Of a stretch of 64,000 nt of DNA, positions 21,272 to 46,899 are shown piece after piece (the stretch's first letter is position 1; every line of letters begins with the position of its first letter). The notes below the pieces were generated by a model. The model saw only the letters and a program-made list of their open reading frames with translations. It was not told the DNA's origin and searched no databases. Location of the stretch: contig NC_088643.1 in the NCBI RefSeq assembly GCF_964019385.1, positions 9,539,554 through 9,603,553 of the forward strand, in the 5' to 3' direction. This DNA is from Sycon ciliatum (lineage: Eukaryota > Porifera > Calcarea > Leucosolenida > Sycettidae). The position numbers and the translations under genes are program-made.

Positions 21272-22400
21272 CATTGTACATCTAGGGATGTCGATAAGGG
21301 TGAGGGCGATTGTTCTCCGCATGCTAGGAACATTAACCGTGCTCCCATTTCATCCGGGCCGACGTGATTTTATTCACGGTGTGGTTGTGGGTGGGTGTAT
21401 GTGTGCTGCCCACCATCTTCCTAGCACCATAGTAAGATCAACACAGTGATGCTCCCACCTGATCGGCTATGCCCCCCCCCCCATCACTTCATTTACTTTC
21501 CTTTGCAATAAGAGCCCATTTCCCCCATTTGATTTGAGATTGATTTTGCCTTATAACCGCATAAGCTTGAAACATGAGTCACAATGAAACCTTGCTCTAC
21601 CTTCTTGGTATTATTTCCATCATACTGTTTCAAAGATTTACATCTATTAAGAAACCTTGTTCTGGCATGGAATGAATTGTTTCTCCCACCACTCCCAGGT
21701 ATGTATGTTATCCAGATGTATTTTGGAATCGGATTCTCTATGACGCAAGTGGAATTCACTCCTATTGTTCCTTTGTGTATTTGTACCTTTTTTGTTTTTG
21801 TTAAAATGCTGATAAGCAGTAGAACGTCATTACCGTAGGTCAGTGTCATGCTATGTTATCGCTTGAGCTGATTGTTTAGTAGCCAGTTTTGGTTAGCCCT
21901 TGTATCCATTTGTCATTGGTTACTATCGAAATCATGTTATCGCTATTTTTGACATGTACACTGTACACTGTACTTGTTTGTTTGTTTGTTTGTTTGTTTG
22001 TTTGTATTCTTTATTTAGAGTGGGAAGTCCAAAACAGGCCCTAGCCTAATAACAATGGTCCCACTAGTGAGGGAATGCTGTATATCTGTGAGTGTAACAG
22101 CAACTAGTAGGGAAAGAAAAAGAGAGAAGAAAAACAACTCAAAACAGGAGTTGCGATTTGCATAGGGAGAAAATAACTTCAAAGTAGAAGTGATATTTAT
22201 TTGATAAAATTTTATTATTTAAAGGATTTCCCAAAGGCATAGCCTATCGGGCCGGGGGGATCTCCTAACAGTGTATGTGTACAAGTTGATCTGTCCGATT
22301 TCGCTCAAATTTGCCAATAGGGTTCCTTTGTCACAAATTGTGTTGTAGATCGACTTTGTAAAACAATGAGAAGAAAATAATAAGAATTTGAACGAGAATT
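21272..22400. other. region downstream of the receptor gene
   Basis: Presumed 3' UTR and intergenic DNA. It holds a C run at 21473, family D fragment at 21824, and a (TTTG)n tract at about 21977-22004. No convincing AATAAA close to the stop codon was seen. Confidence 0.4.
21824..21894. repeat. dispersed repeat family D, copy 2 (fragment)
   Basis: Carries AGAACGTCATTACCGTAGGT and GTTATCGCTTGAGCTGATTG only. Confidence 0.6.
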
Positions 22401-22555
22401 TGAAAGTAAGTTACTTATACAGTGGCGTACCAGAAATGGTCCAAAAGTCAACCTGACTTCTGGGCCTGCAGAAGAGTCCTGCCACAGGGATAATTAGCCA
22501 CAATATTCGTTTTGAAAGTAGCGGGTTTTCAAGCTCTGATTTTCGCAAAAGAAGG

Positions 22556-22628
22556 ACCCACGAGCGGGATTCTAACCCAGCACCCCTGTTTTCTCCGGAG
22601 AGTGCACTGCCAATTGGGCTACGGGTGA
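22556..22628 (-). repeat. tRNA-like sequence, SINE or tRNA relic
   Basis: The - strand carries an A-box-like TAGCCCAATTGG and a B-box-like GGGTTAGAATCCC, with an ACCC/GGGT acceptor. The anticodon loop is about 15 nt and the B box has TTAGA in place of TTCGA, so it is probably a decayed SINE head. Confidence 0.5.
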
Positions 22629-23357
22629 TCACGAACACACACCCGTGGCTTGGTCTTGTTACACTGCTCCCCGCCCCAACAGGCTGTGTCCTCACGCTGT
22701 AGATCTACGGCTACACGCTGTGAAGGGAGATGGGATGATGGGATCGGTAAGGTCTGATTCTACATGCAGAGAATAAAATACATAGTTAGAACAGACGCCA
22801 GCTTGTGACAAAATAGAGCCCTAGGCGCTAGGGAAGGTGTGAGAAGTGCACATACAAGCAACGTGTGTAGTACTGGAAGCGTCGAGGTAAATGTTACTTA
22901 GGAAGTGGACCTGACATACAACATGCATCAGGATACTTAGAATTGCTCTACGGGAGAAGTGCCAAATTGGTAAAAGGAGGAATTACGGACAAATTTCGGC
23001 TAATGGGATTGGTTAGAGATGAAGTGTGACTCTTAATATAAGGTGGATCATGGATGTGAGAGATTGCATTTGTAACCTGTGACTGCTTGACGAAATCGAG
23101 CTAACGCAAACTCTGTGAACTGCATCTAGGGTGTTTTAGGGATTGTGCTCCGCGTAAGCCAACTCATTGGCAATGTCCTTCCGCCTCTGCCTGCTATATA
23201 TCCAGTGTCTCAGGCGGGCATGGGTAATATCGAACATCTCAATTGGATGGTGGAGCTGGAGAGAATAATACAGAAAAGAGAGGAAATGTCCTCTATCAAA
23301 AGCAGCCAATTTTTACAACGATTCACATAAAAAATGCTGGTGTGTGTGTACATAATA

Positions 23358-23360
<3 letters not shown>

Positions 23361-23436
<76 letters not shown>
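23361..23436. repeat. (GT)38 microsatellite
   Basis: Uninterrupted GT followed by a short TTG tract. Confidence 0.95.
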
Positions 23437-23437
<1 letters not shown>

Positions 23438-23869
23438 GTTGTTGTTTGTTGTTGTGTTTATTTTAATTCGCAAACCAAACGGGCAGATCTGCCCAATGAA
23501 AAGGTGGCGAATGCAGATAGAAAGCAGTAATAAATGAAATTGGGGACTGATGTAATTAGGATAGAGGTGGAGAAAAACTAAGCCAGCTGATCATCAAACA
23601 GGACGTTTGGTACTCTAGATACTAAGGGTGTCACTGTGCGGGATCATGCTGGCGCAGAACTGGCGGAACTGGCGGAGTCATCGGCGAATTGAACTGATGA
23701 AGACTGGTTAGCTATGGTTGGAACTTCGCGGGTGCAGTCGATGCGCCAAGCCAGCTGAGTGGGTCTTTTTATTTTTTTCGCGCGAAAGTTTAGGTGGTGA
23801 ACTGTGTTGGTAAAGATGAAGATGTCAGTCAATGAAATTTGCTATATTTATTGTGTCTAACCAACCCTG

Positions 23870-23942
23870 TACGGATCGAACTGACGATTCCCGAGTGCCA
23901 CAAATGTCCTGAAGTCTGCTCCTATTAGCTAGGTATCTAGAA
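23870..23942 (-). repeat. tRNA-like SINE head
   Basis: The - strand shows TAGCTAATAGG (A box) and CAGTTCGATCC (B box) at tRNA spacing. Stems are poor. No clear tail was found. Confidence 0.4.
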
Positions 23943-24293
23943 ATCTCAACTTCAGTGTCAAGTGAAGACTTTGCCAGTTGCAGACGAGGGAATTCTCGCT
24001 TCACGATTTTCCTTGTGTGTGGAGATACGTTGGAATGCCGACCCACCACACCCGACATGATGCTTTGGCAGGAATGCAGGTTGGTGCAGATAATTGCCTA
24101 ATAATATATGTCTAAGCGTATATACCTTTCCTTTCGTTGCATGCTTGGTTAATCCGACGGCACGAAATTATAGACATTTCTTTCCAGGTCAAAATTAACT
24201 TGAATAATATTTGGTCGTTGTATGTCTTAGTATTCCCTGTCAGTTTGTGCCTTTTTGTCGTACTCGCCGACTGTATATGATCTAGCTACATTG

Positions 24294-24352
24294 GTACATG
24301 GTGGACAGTTAGTCATAACTCGTAACATTTTGTCCTTATTCTTTTTATCCAT
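24294..24352. repeat. end fragment of the family A sister element
   Basis: TCATAACTCGTAACATTTTG followed by TCCTTATTC is the reverse complement of the 38.8 kb fragment. Confidence 0.6.
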
Positions 24353-24407
24353 GCCTTACATTGGCTCACCATATTATTTATATATTTTTGATAGGGCAAT
24401 ATGTAAT

Positions 24408-24408
<1 letters not shown>

Positions 24409-24501
<93 letters not shown>
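24409..24501. repeat. (CA)n microsatellite
   Basis: About 45 CA units with one AA interruption at 24459. Further CA tracts lie at 24621-24670 and 25012-25038. Confidence 0.95.
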
Positions 24502-24504
<3 letters not shown>

Positions 24505-24620
24505 TGCTTGTACTTGTTGCTCACTGCCAAAACTGGTCACGTGGGTCTCCCCGGGAGAGAGACTCAAAAGGAATCTTGGAAAGATAACTCAATTGGCTAT
24601 TGAACCGCCCAACGGCCGAC

Positions 24621-24621
24621 A

Positions 24622-24671
<50 letters not shown>

Positions 24672-25007
24672 ATGTACCACCATGTATACGCCCGTCGCAA
24701 GAGAAGCACGCAAATCTGCAAATGCACTGGATGTACACCCACAGATTTTCTCTTGTAGAAACGATAGCGAACAATATCTGAATGAGACAGATCAAGACTT
24801 GCGCCAGATAACTGTCTAATCCACACAACTGGCGAAGCCACGTGAATCGACCACCAATGCACACCTGATCTACACCACACGGAGTACATCGGTATAAAAC
24901 GGCCAAGGCAGTTATCCATGCACATCCTACACTTGCTGGGGTAACCAGTATAGACAGCACGCTGCTTTGATAGAAGCAGACAATAGATGCACTGGTACCT
25001 TGAAGTG

Positions 25008-25039
<32 letters not shown>

Positions 25040-25060
25040 ACACACGCACACACCATCACA
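24621..25060. other. CA tracts bracketing a doubly open stretch
   Basis: Between the CA tracts at 24621-24670 and 25012-25038, the - strand is open in two frames for over 100 codons (one reads SKCRMCMDNCLGRF, the other APASVGCAWITAL-like). No conserved motif or clean splice pair was seen, so I do not call a gene. Confidence 0.3.
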
Positions 25061-25317
25061 TTACGACAAAATCAAGGCAATGCCGGCGAAGCTCTATCAT
25101 TTTCTTGTGCCGCGTGCTGGGAGCATAATGGCATTGCCCGATATTAGACCTTGGTGTAAATGGGTTCTCATGTTGTGTACTTGTGAAGTACATAACTGCA
25201 TTATTCGGTTGCTGGCTATCAATTGTGCTGTGAGCATGGCAGAGTGAGGTCTTCCAGCTTTGTTGGTGTTTGCTCTATCTTGTGTTTACGCTCTGCAGAA
25301 AGGATCCTATGTAGTGC

Positions 25318-26109
25318 CTACTTAGCATTACATCCATTGCGTAGCAGCAATGTGCCATCCTTCTGCGACTTGGGTGGAATGACGTGCAAGTGGTGCTCCA
25401 GGGCCAACTTCAATTTGCCGAGCACGTATGCCGCTGGCTTGGGGTCAGCAGTTGGGTGCACAGTCTCTGTATACAAATCGTGCACTGTCGTCAACAATAT
25501 GGCACCCTTGTCCAGCAATTCATGTGCTTCAGCGGCAATGACTATATTGGGAAGATCACTCTCGGCACCTTCCGTGCTGTATTGAGAGATGATGCTTCGC
25601 AATTGGTGGTATGTGCTTGGTGCACTGTCGGCAGGGAGCATGTCAATTTGCTTTTGGTAGCAGCGTCTACAAAATCGACTCTCGTCTGAAATCCTGACGT
25701 TTTGCATGCTGCGCAACACATGCTCTGCAAGTTGAAAGTTTGGTGACTTCCACCTGTCCTGTGTTCTGGTGTGAGCCTCGACTTACACCAAGCACATGTT
25801 GCATGGCCCACACACTGCTGGTAACTTATGGTCCGGGCACTGGACCGGTTCGCACTGTTCTTTCAGACTGTGCACGTGCAGTTTGTCTGCAGGACAGTGT
25901 ACTGAAGCCGCTGCGCTGCAATCATGTACATTGCATGTACTTTGGCAGACTGGTGGCTTATTTTCTTTCGCTGCTGTGCATACTTGGCGTCGTAGTGCTT
26001 TGACGCACTTCCAACAAATGCATTGGTCTGACGTGATGGATGTGCATGTGTGTAGCTTTTGCCAATCTGACAGCATTGAGCCACGTGTAAATCGCTTGTC
26101 AGATGGCAC
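25318..26109 (-). pseudogene. degenerate cysteine-rich ORFs, function unknown
   Basis: The - strand has two ORFs in different frames. One contains CICWKCVKALRRQVC and repeated CxxC/HC pairs (26109-25783). The other begins LRSMQNVRISDESRFCRRC and continues as a charged helical region to 25318. The C..C pairs suggest zinc binding, and a frameshift near 25760 probably separates them. I do not recognise the family; the closeness of a LINE fragment suggests a mobile or captured sequence. Confidence 0.35.
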
Positions 26110-26468
26110 TTTGGCCCAAATGCTGCATTCTGGGCCACATGGTCGTCAAGTATGTATGCTTGTGGCATTGCTGGGTCTTCCTGCCGCTGACATATCTGTG
26201 CACACATGCATGGAAAATACCCGTAAAAACACTAGTTAGAAATCACGTCACCAGAGGCATGCCCTTTTTTCGTCCAGAACATAACTTCCACTCCAATGTC
26301 GCAAAGACTTACTCTTTCGATACGTCCAGCATAGAAGCAGCGAAATGCCTGGTTAATTCGGTGGCACGAAATTATAGGTCGGGCGACGAAATTTCGACGA
26401 AAAAAGGAAAAGGGACAAACCGACGTGCAGCGACACCAAACTACAGAATTTCGCCGTTCTTGAAGAAC

Positions 26469-26888
26469 TCATAACAGAAAAAGGTGAAAGGCGACTACTG
26501 AATCCTCGAGTGCGACGACTAACTCAGAGAAAGCGTGAGACTGGCAAGCAGTGTATTTACATGAAACGATCAAATGTTGAGAATGCCTTGAGAAAAGTGC
26601 ACAAAAAGGGTGCATCTGAAAAATAGAACTCGGTGTTCCGAAGTGATTTTTCAAATCTGGCGCATCGACTGGGGTGTAGATACTGAAAAGGATCGGTCCT
26701 AGAACAGAACCTTGTGGCACGCCACAGGATGGTGCAGAAATGGCACTCTGATCCCGTCCAATACAGATACGCTGAGTACGGCCCGACAGATAGGCGGAAA
26801 ACCACTTTAGGGCTGTCCCTGTTATGCCGGTATCGAATAGGTCCTGGAGTAGCCGTTCATGACGAACCTTGTCGAATGCCTTTGACAT
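26469..26888 (-). mobile_element. LINE reverse-transcriptase fragment
   Basis: Encodes MSKAFDKVRHERLLQDLF, then WFSAYLSGRTQ and GVPQGSVLGPILFSIYT, the fingers-palm motifs of non-LTR reverse transcriptases. It breaks off before the catalytic ADD, so it is a truncated dead copy. Confidence 0.85.
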
Positions 26889-26941
26889 AATCTAGAAGGC
26901 ATATGCCAGTACACAAACGCTTGTCCCGTGCAATAAGAATA

Positions 26942-27330
<389 letters not shown>

Positions 27331-27358
27331 TGGACGGCCACACATGCATTGCACTTAC

Positions 27359-40266
<12,908 letters not shown>

Positions 40267-40655
40267 CTGTACGACTGGGCACAGAACACATAACCACGCG
40301 AAAAGGTGGAGAGCATTATCATACGGCGAGACAACACGCGTCCATATTATCATGATAATAATATATATTATGTTCGCACACGCTTGACAGAGCGTGCAGT
40401 TCTGGACAACTCAACCAATGTTCCATCTTCGTCTAGCAGTTTAAATACTGTACCTTCTTTGGATCGTGCATAATCGTGCAGAGGACCCCTGTACCCAGTA
40501 AGCCAGACATATTATCGCAGCCACAGGCAGGAGCAGGAATATGTGATGCTGACCTCGAGACATCTTCATCGAGTACCAGGGCGGACAATCTTGCTTACCA
40601 CGCAAGTTGGATCGTTTTGAGGAAATGGGGCTCCTTCGAAACAAAGTCAGAAGAA

Positions 40656-40712
40656 CTATTAAAAAAAAAAAAAAAAAAAATTCACGGTTCGCGTGAGACT
40701 CGGCCAAAGGCT
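40656..40712 (-). mobile_element. SINE family B, copy 5, short 3' fragment
   Basis: A run of about 20 A is followed by TTCACGGTTCGCGTGAGAC and CTCGGCC, the 3' end of the family only. Confidence 0.65.
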
Positions 40713-40723
40713 ATTAACTAATA

Positions 40724-41075
40724 TTAATTTACTCTGCTCTTCGTCTCGTACATGGACATGTCTTGAACGACGTTTCGGGACACTAACTGGGTGGCCTGGA
40801 AATCTACAAAGAAAAAGAGATCTTGAGTCCTAGCTACAGCGTACAATGGAAGCAAACTTCGAGCTTCGTTCGAGACTACGATGTTGTTTTGCTGTCTGCG
40901 ACGTGGATGAGCCCGGGGCTTGATTGATGGGGTTATAAGCCCACGCTTGTAGATGAGACGATGAATGACATTATGTAACATACAAAACTCTCCATATGCT
41001 CGCTCAGCGTCACACCCAGGTTTGATTTTCGGATACGCCCGACCAGGCAGTTTGGCCGACCTGAGCTCGTTTCCA
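40724..41075 (-). other. unassigned open reading frame
   Basis: The - strand is open for about 115 codons (LRSAKLPGRAYPKIKPGCD, MLHNVIHRLIYKRG, RPRAHP-type basic region) to a TAA at 40724. Composition is protein-like but I recognise no family and no splice sites are compelling. Confidence 0.25.
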
Positions 41076-41589
41076 AGACATAGTATGGTGAGTGGTGATT
41101 AGAAAGCGCGGTGGACGTGGGAAGATTGAAGCACAAGTAACAATGACATTGTTGTATTGTTACATGTCAGATATCCAATCAAAGTCGATTTTTTTAAATA
41201 AATTATAGTCCAGCTTAGTCTGCTAACCACAGCCGTTCGGGACATTTTACGTGCGAGATGCGTTTCCTTTTCGCTACGCGTGTACAAGTCACACTCAGTG
41301 TGAACACACATACAATGTATCAGAACGGTAGTCAAAACTCGTAGCCTCTTGTTACAGCACTGGTAGATCAGCATAATATATTATTTAGTTAGTTTGCCTG
41401 ATCGCGATCATGTACAGTACGTACAGGATAGTATCGGCACTACATGGCTACTTCCCCTTGTCTAACCCCCAAGACGAAAATGATAGTAGCCGACTGGCCG
41501 AAGAAAAAAAAGAAAAAAAATAGTATCGGTACAGAAGAATACATGTACCAAGTCCCGAACAAAACGTTAGTACATGTACATGCACTGTA

Positions 41590-43900
41590 CAATCAGAACC
41601 CGTCAAGAAGATGTACCAAAGCCGGCTATAAACGCCCCACTTCGTCATTGCCAGTTTCGTGTAATGGGATTTGGTTTCACAAATGCTCCGACCACCTTCC
41701 AGGCCCTGATGAAAGATATATTCCGACCCCACTTACGCAAGTAATTATAGTGGTGTTTCTCGACGACATTCTGATCTTCAGTAGAACCTGGCAAGACCAT
41801 CTTGAACCCATAGAAACAATACTTTTAAAAGTGCGAGTTTGCTGTAGGGGAAGTGCTGTTTTTAGGGCACCACATCAATGGTCTAAGCATCTCACCAGAT
41901 CCTGATATTACAGTGATAAGCTCGAAGCAGTGAAGGCATGGCAACACCCCACGACGGTAACAACAGAAGCAAGATAATTCCTTGGGTTTGCGAATTATTT
42001 CCGCAGATTTATTGACCATTATTCCACGATATCAGGACCATTTAGAGGAAATTACCGGCAAGCATGCCCGGTTCGAGTGGAGCCCTGCCCGCCAGGATGC
42101 CTTTGATACTCTGCAAAACACTCTGCTGAGTGTACCGCTGCTAAAGCTGGCAGGTGTACAGAAGCCGTTCAGAGTGGTAACCGATGCAAGGGATTTCGCT
42201 ATACAGTGTGTAGCAGGCGTCCTTCTTCAGCTGGATAACCTGGAAGAGAAATGGCATCCTGTAGCGTATATCAGTCGCAAACTGTCGCACGCAGAACAGA
42301 ATTACACGGCAGCAGAATGGGAAACTTTGGCAGTGGTGTTTGCATTGCAATCCTGGAGGATCTATTTGTTTCAGCAGTTTGAAGTCTGAACAGACAACAT
42401 GGCAGTTGTTTATCTCAACAACACCCAAACAGAACCTCAGGAAACGAGAAGCAAGATGGGCTGAATTCCTTGCGGACTACGATTACATAGCAAAGCATAA
42501 GCCTGGCAAGGAAAATACATTGCTGATGGTCTCTCACGACACCCTGATCTGCGTGACAATTCCAGTTCTAGTAGAAATGTAGTGAGTGATTGTCCACCTA
42601 TCCTACCTGAATTGCATATGAACGCTATAGGATTTGCACTTGAAGGCAATGAGAGTGTATCCAAAACAATTTCCGAATCCTACCAACATGACGAGCAGCT
42701 GTACCCAATAATTCAGAGGATGCAAAGTGATCCGGTTGATAGTCTATATGAGCGCTATTACTGGAATGAACAGTCCCAATATCTATACTTGCGTGCTTCT
42801 CCTAACAATTGTCTTTGTGTTCCCATGTGAGAGGTGCGGCTGCAGATTATCCAAGAGCATCAGCACTGTGCCACAGGACATATTTCAGGTTACGCCAGTT
42901 GTTTTACTGGCCCAAAATGGGTCTTGATATCAAGAGGCTTGTCAAAATCATATGGCATTTGTCAGCGTACCAAGGGTGGACAGCCTAGGTCTGGTTTGCT
43001 TCAAGCCCTCCCAATACCAGATAGGCCTTGGAAGGATATTTCAATGAATTTCATTGTTGGGTTGCCTGAGGCCCCTAGAGGTTTTAATGCTATCTACAAG
43101 TTCGTAGATTGGCTAACTAAAGGCGTTCACTTAGTCACCACTACTTCTAAAATTGACGCTAAGGGCTCGGTTGGTCTCTATATTTTATTTTATTTTATTT
43201 ATTGAACATCTTATGGCTTCCGATAGCAGCCAAAACGGGAAGATGTGGGTGAAAGCCAACCATGGTAAAAGAAGGAGAAGATTATATACATGAAAAGGAA
43301 ACAGCCGAAAAGCTATATTGATTAGTTTTTTTATTATTATATTCGCAGAAAAAAATTAGATTGTACGGTATGAGCTCCACGATAGTTTGTGATCGCGTCC
43401 CCAGATTTACGTCTGCATTTTTCGGGAGCTATTTGAGCAGTTGGGCACAACCTTATCGTTCAGACTGATGGGCAAACAGAAAGAGTAAATAGAATTGTTG
43501 AAGATACTCAGGGTGTTTGTTAATCACAAGCAGGACAATTGGGACACTCTGTTACCACTGTGTGAATTTGGCAGGAGAGAGCTTTGGGAACTGGATTCAG
43601 ACGCAGGAAGACGATCATAAAATCGCTAAGGACGCTATGGTCGCCGCCCAAGCTAGACAGGCATACTATGGCGATCGAGGAAGAGTGCACAGCGACCTGA
43701 ATGTGGGTGATATGGTGTTGGTATAATTGTAAGGACTTTCACCTTACTGCAGAAGCTCGGAACAGCTAAGCTATGCCCTTAGTGGTTCGGCCCATATCCA
43801 GTCACCAAGAAGGTAGGACCTAATGCATATCAGCTGGACCTCCCTCAGATTCTGCGCTGTAATCCAGTTTTCACTAAGATGACTACCTACGAGAACAACT
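41590..43900 (+). pseudogene. Ty3/gypsy retrotransposon pol remnant
   Basis: In order: reverse transcriptase (GIWF.KC remnant, catalytic VFLDDILIFS at about 41750-41785), RNase H (VVTDARDFAIQ, AYISRKLSHAEQNYTA, 41982-42389), integrase zinc region (HQHC.TGH, CQRTKGG), integrase core start (PWKDISMNFIVGLPE, about 43027) and a chromodomain-side tail (YPVTKKVGPNAYQLDLPQ). Many frameshifts and stops, so it is dead. Integrase is interrupted near 43177. No LTRs, gag or protease were found. Described only as an inactive genomic copy. Confidence 0.85.
43177..43345 (+). mobile_element. non-coding insertion inside the Ty3/gypsy integrase
   Basis: Begins with (TATTT)n, has ATGGCTTCCGATAGCAGCC and AAGCCAACCATGG, and ends in a T-rich stretch. 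It breaks the integrase reading between SKIDAKGS and the later FGSYL-like block. Probably a SINE; the family is unknown. Confidence 0.45.
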
Positions 43901-44405
43901 TTAGAGCAACTACGTGCCTATTTTGCTTACAAAAAGGAGGGTTGTGCGAACGAAGAAAGGCAGCTTCTAAAACCTTCAACTGAGTAACATAATTAGCACT
44001 GCAAAGCAAAAAGAAGTAAGAATCATCATACATTAAACAATCTGGACTCGATAACAACTTTTTCACTTGACAAGTGACTAAACACCGCATACTTCTTACT
44101 CACATCTCTCTCTTCCGCCTTGTCCTGCTTCTCACCAGCCAACTCCTCCTCCCCGTCCTCCGTCTCCTTCTCCTTATCATCATCAGTCTCATCCTCGTCA
44201 TCCGTCTCACAATCCATCCCATTGCATGATCATCACTATACATGTACATCACGGCTCCATCCTCTCCGCAACCATCACCAGTCGCCTCATCAGGACTCGT
44301 CCCCATCACTGGTCTGTTCCCGTCTCCGCTACTTTCTATCCATGCCATGTGTGCTTGAAGAGTGACTGTTTGCTCCGTTAATTCAGTTTCGTCAGTGCTG
44401 CGCAT
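43887..44405 (-). pseudogene. element X, copy 1: acidic segment plus QLKVLEA segment
   Basis: The - strand carries an acidic stretch (DDEDETDDDKEKETEDGEEE), a GTGAGTAAG donor-like site, then after a TTTGCAG the segment YVTQLKVLEAAFLRSHNPPF..K followed shortly by a stop. A second copy with the same two-part order lies inverted at 49.1 kb. It resembles the C-terminal ends of reverse-transcriptase-type mobile proteins, but the family is not certain. Confidence 0.4.
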
Positions 44406-44960
44406 CGTTCATTCTTTCTGTTACATTGTTTCATACCGTCAATTTCGCGTGGGCCACATATATTTCAAGTGGCCTGTTGCTAGTGCAGGTGCGCCAGCGA
44501 ATGTCGTGTCCAGTACAGTCCATCGTAGTAAGGTCGCGGACCTGCACACTGCAATTGGTGGAAAAGAAATGTGCGAAAGCCTCTGATTTCTCGTAACTTG
44601 TTGCCCTCTCACAAACTTCACTATCCCCGACCAGGCTCTGCTCGTTGATAATGAAGGTTGTGAGAGGAATGTCAGTGTTCCGGGCCTTGCCACAAGCGTA
44701 ATCTAGCTTGCTCCACCACTATTTCTCCTTCAGGGATCCATTCGAAAAGCTACGCCGGAAGCTTGTCTGTTTGGATACTCTGGGTCGAGTCAGGATTGCA
44801 ATCGCATTGTTTACAGAACGATTAGCCCCTTCCCTCACACAAACAAGTCAACAAGTGAGGCATCTTTGGATTGTGGGGTGCTGGTTTCGAAACAATTTGA
44901 AGCTCACAGTAGAGCTGCTGATAGCTCAAAGTCACCATAGAGCTACAGTTGGCTCAAAGT

Positions 44961-45086
44961 AGAGCTGCAATACGGTATGGAAGCAATATAGCTCAAGGCA
45001 GAGCTGCAATACTGTATGGAAGCAATATAGCTCAAGGCAGAGCTGCAATACTGTATGGAAGCAATATAGCTCAAGGCAGAGCTGCA
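44961..45086. repeat. 39-bp tandem repeat
   Basis: Units starting AGAGCTGCAATACTGTATGG at 44961, 45000 and 45039, with a partial fourth. Diverged AGAGCT units extend upstream to about 44910. Confidence 0.9.
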
Positions 45087-45167
45087 GCAGTTGTGAGAGT
45101 GAACCCGGTCAATATTATGTCCAATTATAATGATGCTGTTAATGAGGTGGATAGGGAGTAATGTAAA

Positions 45168-45410
45168 ATAGACGAAGAAAACACAAGTAAACGAGTTATG
45201 AAGCAACTATCCACGACTGTAACAAGATAGTACGCAGTCAGAAAGTGCGGTAACAGGGCACGCAAACTGACAGGCTACTGAGACAATCAATGACCTGAGA
45301 CCTAGCTCTAACACATCTCCAGTGCGCCAGCCAACAGCCTTCCAACTTGCAATGTTCATGGTTGGGTAGGACCGAAGAGGGGAAGGTGAGCGCAGCGATA
45401 ATGTGCAAAG
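45168..45410. repeat. MITE family A, one-armed copy
   Basis: Carries GAGTTATGAAGCAACTATCC, CAGTCAGAAAGTGCGGTAAC and an interior ACCGAAGAGGGGAAGGTGAG shared with 45.8 kb. The second arm is absent. Confidence 0.75.
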
Positions 45411-45784
45411 GCTACGTCCAACGGCAACAAAGAATTCCGACTGCTACAGGACGATGACGAGACCAGTTAACATGACAATGCGGTCTAACTACAATTCGAA
45501 GCAGCAAAGCAACACACCACCCAACTTGGGTGGGTCAGCAATATCAGAGATAAAGTAAAGGGGAAGCTTTGCGAAAACGAATTGTACAAAACCGAACGCC
45601 AATGCCTAACGGTACTCCTCATGCATGACATTATTGTGGATGAGTTCACTACGTCACGAAAACAAGTAGTTTCACACTACGTACATGTACGTTTCGCCGT
45701 ATTGCTTGTGACGGCTCATCAGGTCACTGAGGTGTACAGAATTTAAGTCGGATGATGAGCCAGTCACTAATAAAATGTACAATA

Positions 45785-46035
45785 GAAGAAGAAAACACAA
45801 GGGCACGCGTTATGAAGCAACTATCCACGACTGTAACAAGATTTAAAAAAAAGCAGCCAGAAAGTGCGATAACAGGGCACAAAACAACCAGGCTACTGAG
45901 ACATTCAACGACCTGAGACCTACATGTAACTCTAACAGTAACACATTTCCAGCGCGCAAACCAACAGCCTTCAAACTTGGAAGGCTCATGGTTGGGTAGG
46001 ACCGAAGAGGGGAAGGTGAGCGCAGCGACAATGTG
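45785..46035. repeat. MITE family A, one-armed copy
   Basis: Same orientation and interior as the copy at 45.2 kb, about 600 bp away; the A-tract AAAAAAAAGC interrupts the arm. Confidence 0.75.
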
Positions 46036-46128
46036 CACAAGCTAAGTCCTATGACAGCAAAGAATACCGACCGAGGTAAACCTGAGGTTGAAAGTACATG
46101 TATGCAGTGGAATGATCAGTAGGGCAAC

Positions 46129-46590
46129 ACAATCATGGCATGGTCCGCACTAAACGGTTGCCCACCAGAGCAGTTATTGGGCATACCAGTCAGTGCCCAG
46201 TCATCACGCTCAAATCGATCTGCACCACATACTATTGTGTATCAGCGACATGAAAAAGAAAAGAGAAGGCACTATGAGGAGCGGGTGAGGCAGGTTGAGC
46301 AAGCCTCCTTTGTTCCGGCGGTCATGTCAGCCAGTGGCGGAATGGGTCCAGCATCAACAGCACTGTACAAACGAATTGCTCATCTGTTGGCGGAGAAGAG
46401 GGGTGAGCATTACTCTCATGTTATGGCATTTGTTAGATGCAGGATTTCCTTCAGCCTTCTGAAATCCTGTATCATGTGCATTCGCGGTTGTAGGCGTTTA
46501 AATTTTGGTTTGAAATTTGCACCCTCCTGCGGAGCCCACGCTGCTTTGGCAGTGGCGGAGGCTCGCTTGCCGACGTAACCGTCGGAGATC
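46129..46590 (+). pseudogene. LINE-associated ORF fragment
   Basis: Encodes YEERVRQVEQASFVPAVMSA, GGMGPAS, YKRIAHLLAEKRGEHYS and RCRISFSLLKSCIMCIRG. Known: this block commonly follows reverse transcriptase in invertebrate non-LTR elements. Open for about 147 codons but without the rest of the element. It is the best preserved mobile ORF in this part of the window. Confidence 0.6.
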
Positions 46591-46734
46591 ATCATGAACA
46601 ATGGACTGACTAATAATCACTTGTCCTGTCTTTATAAATAACATGTTATTGCATATGTTCTTGGTTTAGTTTTTGGCCTTTTTCGTGCTTTGGAGTTGAT
46701 AACATTTTCCTCACTATCGAAAAAAAAACATGTA

Positions 46735-46781
46735 TAACCAAGAGTACATAACCCACCCGGGGGGTTATGTACTCTTGGTTA
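46735..46781. repeat. 20-bp perfect inverted repeat
   Basis: TAACCAAGAGTACATAACCC at 46735-46754 and its exact complement at 46762-46781, loop ACCCGGG. Lies between the two LINE pieces. Confidence 0.88.
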
Positions 46782-46899
46782 CAGAATACAAAAAAAAAGT
46801 CATCACGCAACGCCACCGCATCCCGGGAATCTCCTTTCGACCGAATGTTATCCGTGTTCTCTAATAGGTTGTGTATGGAGCTAACTGGAGAAACCTCGG

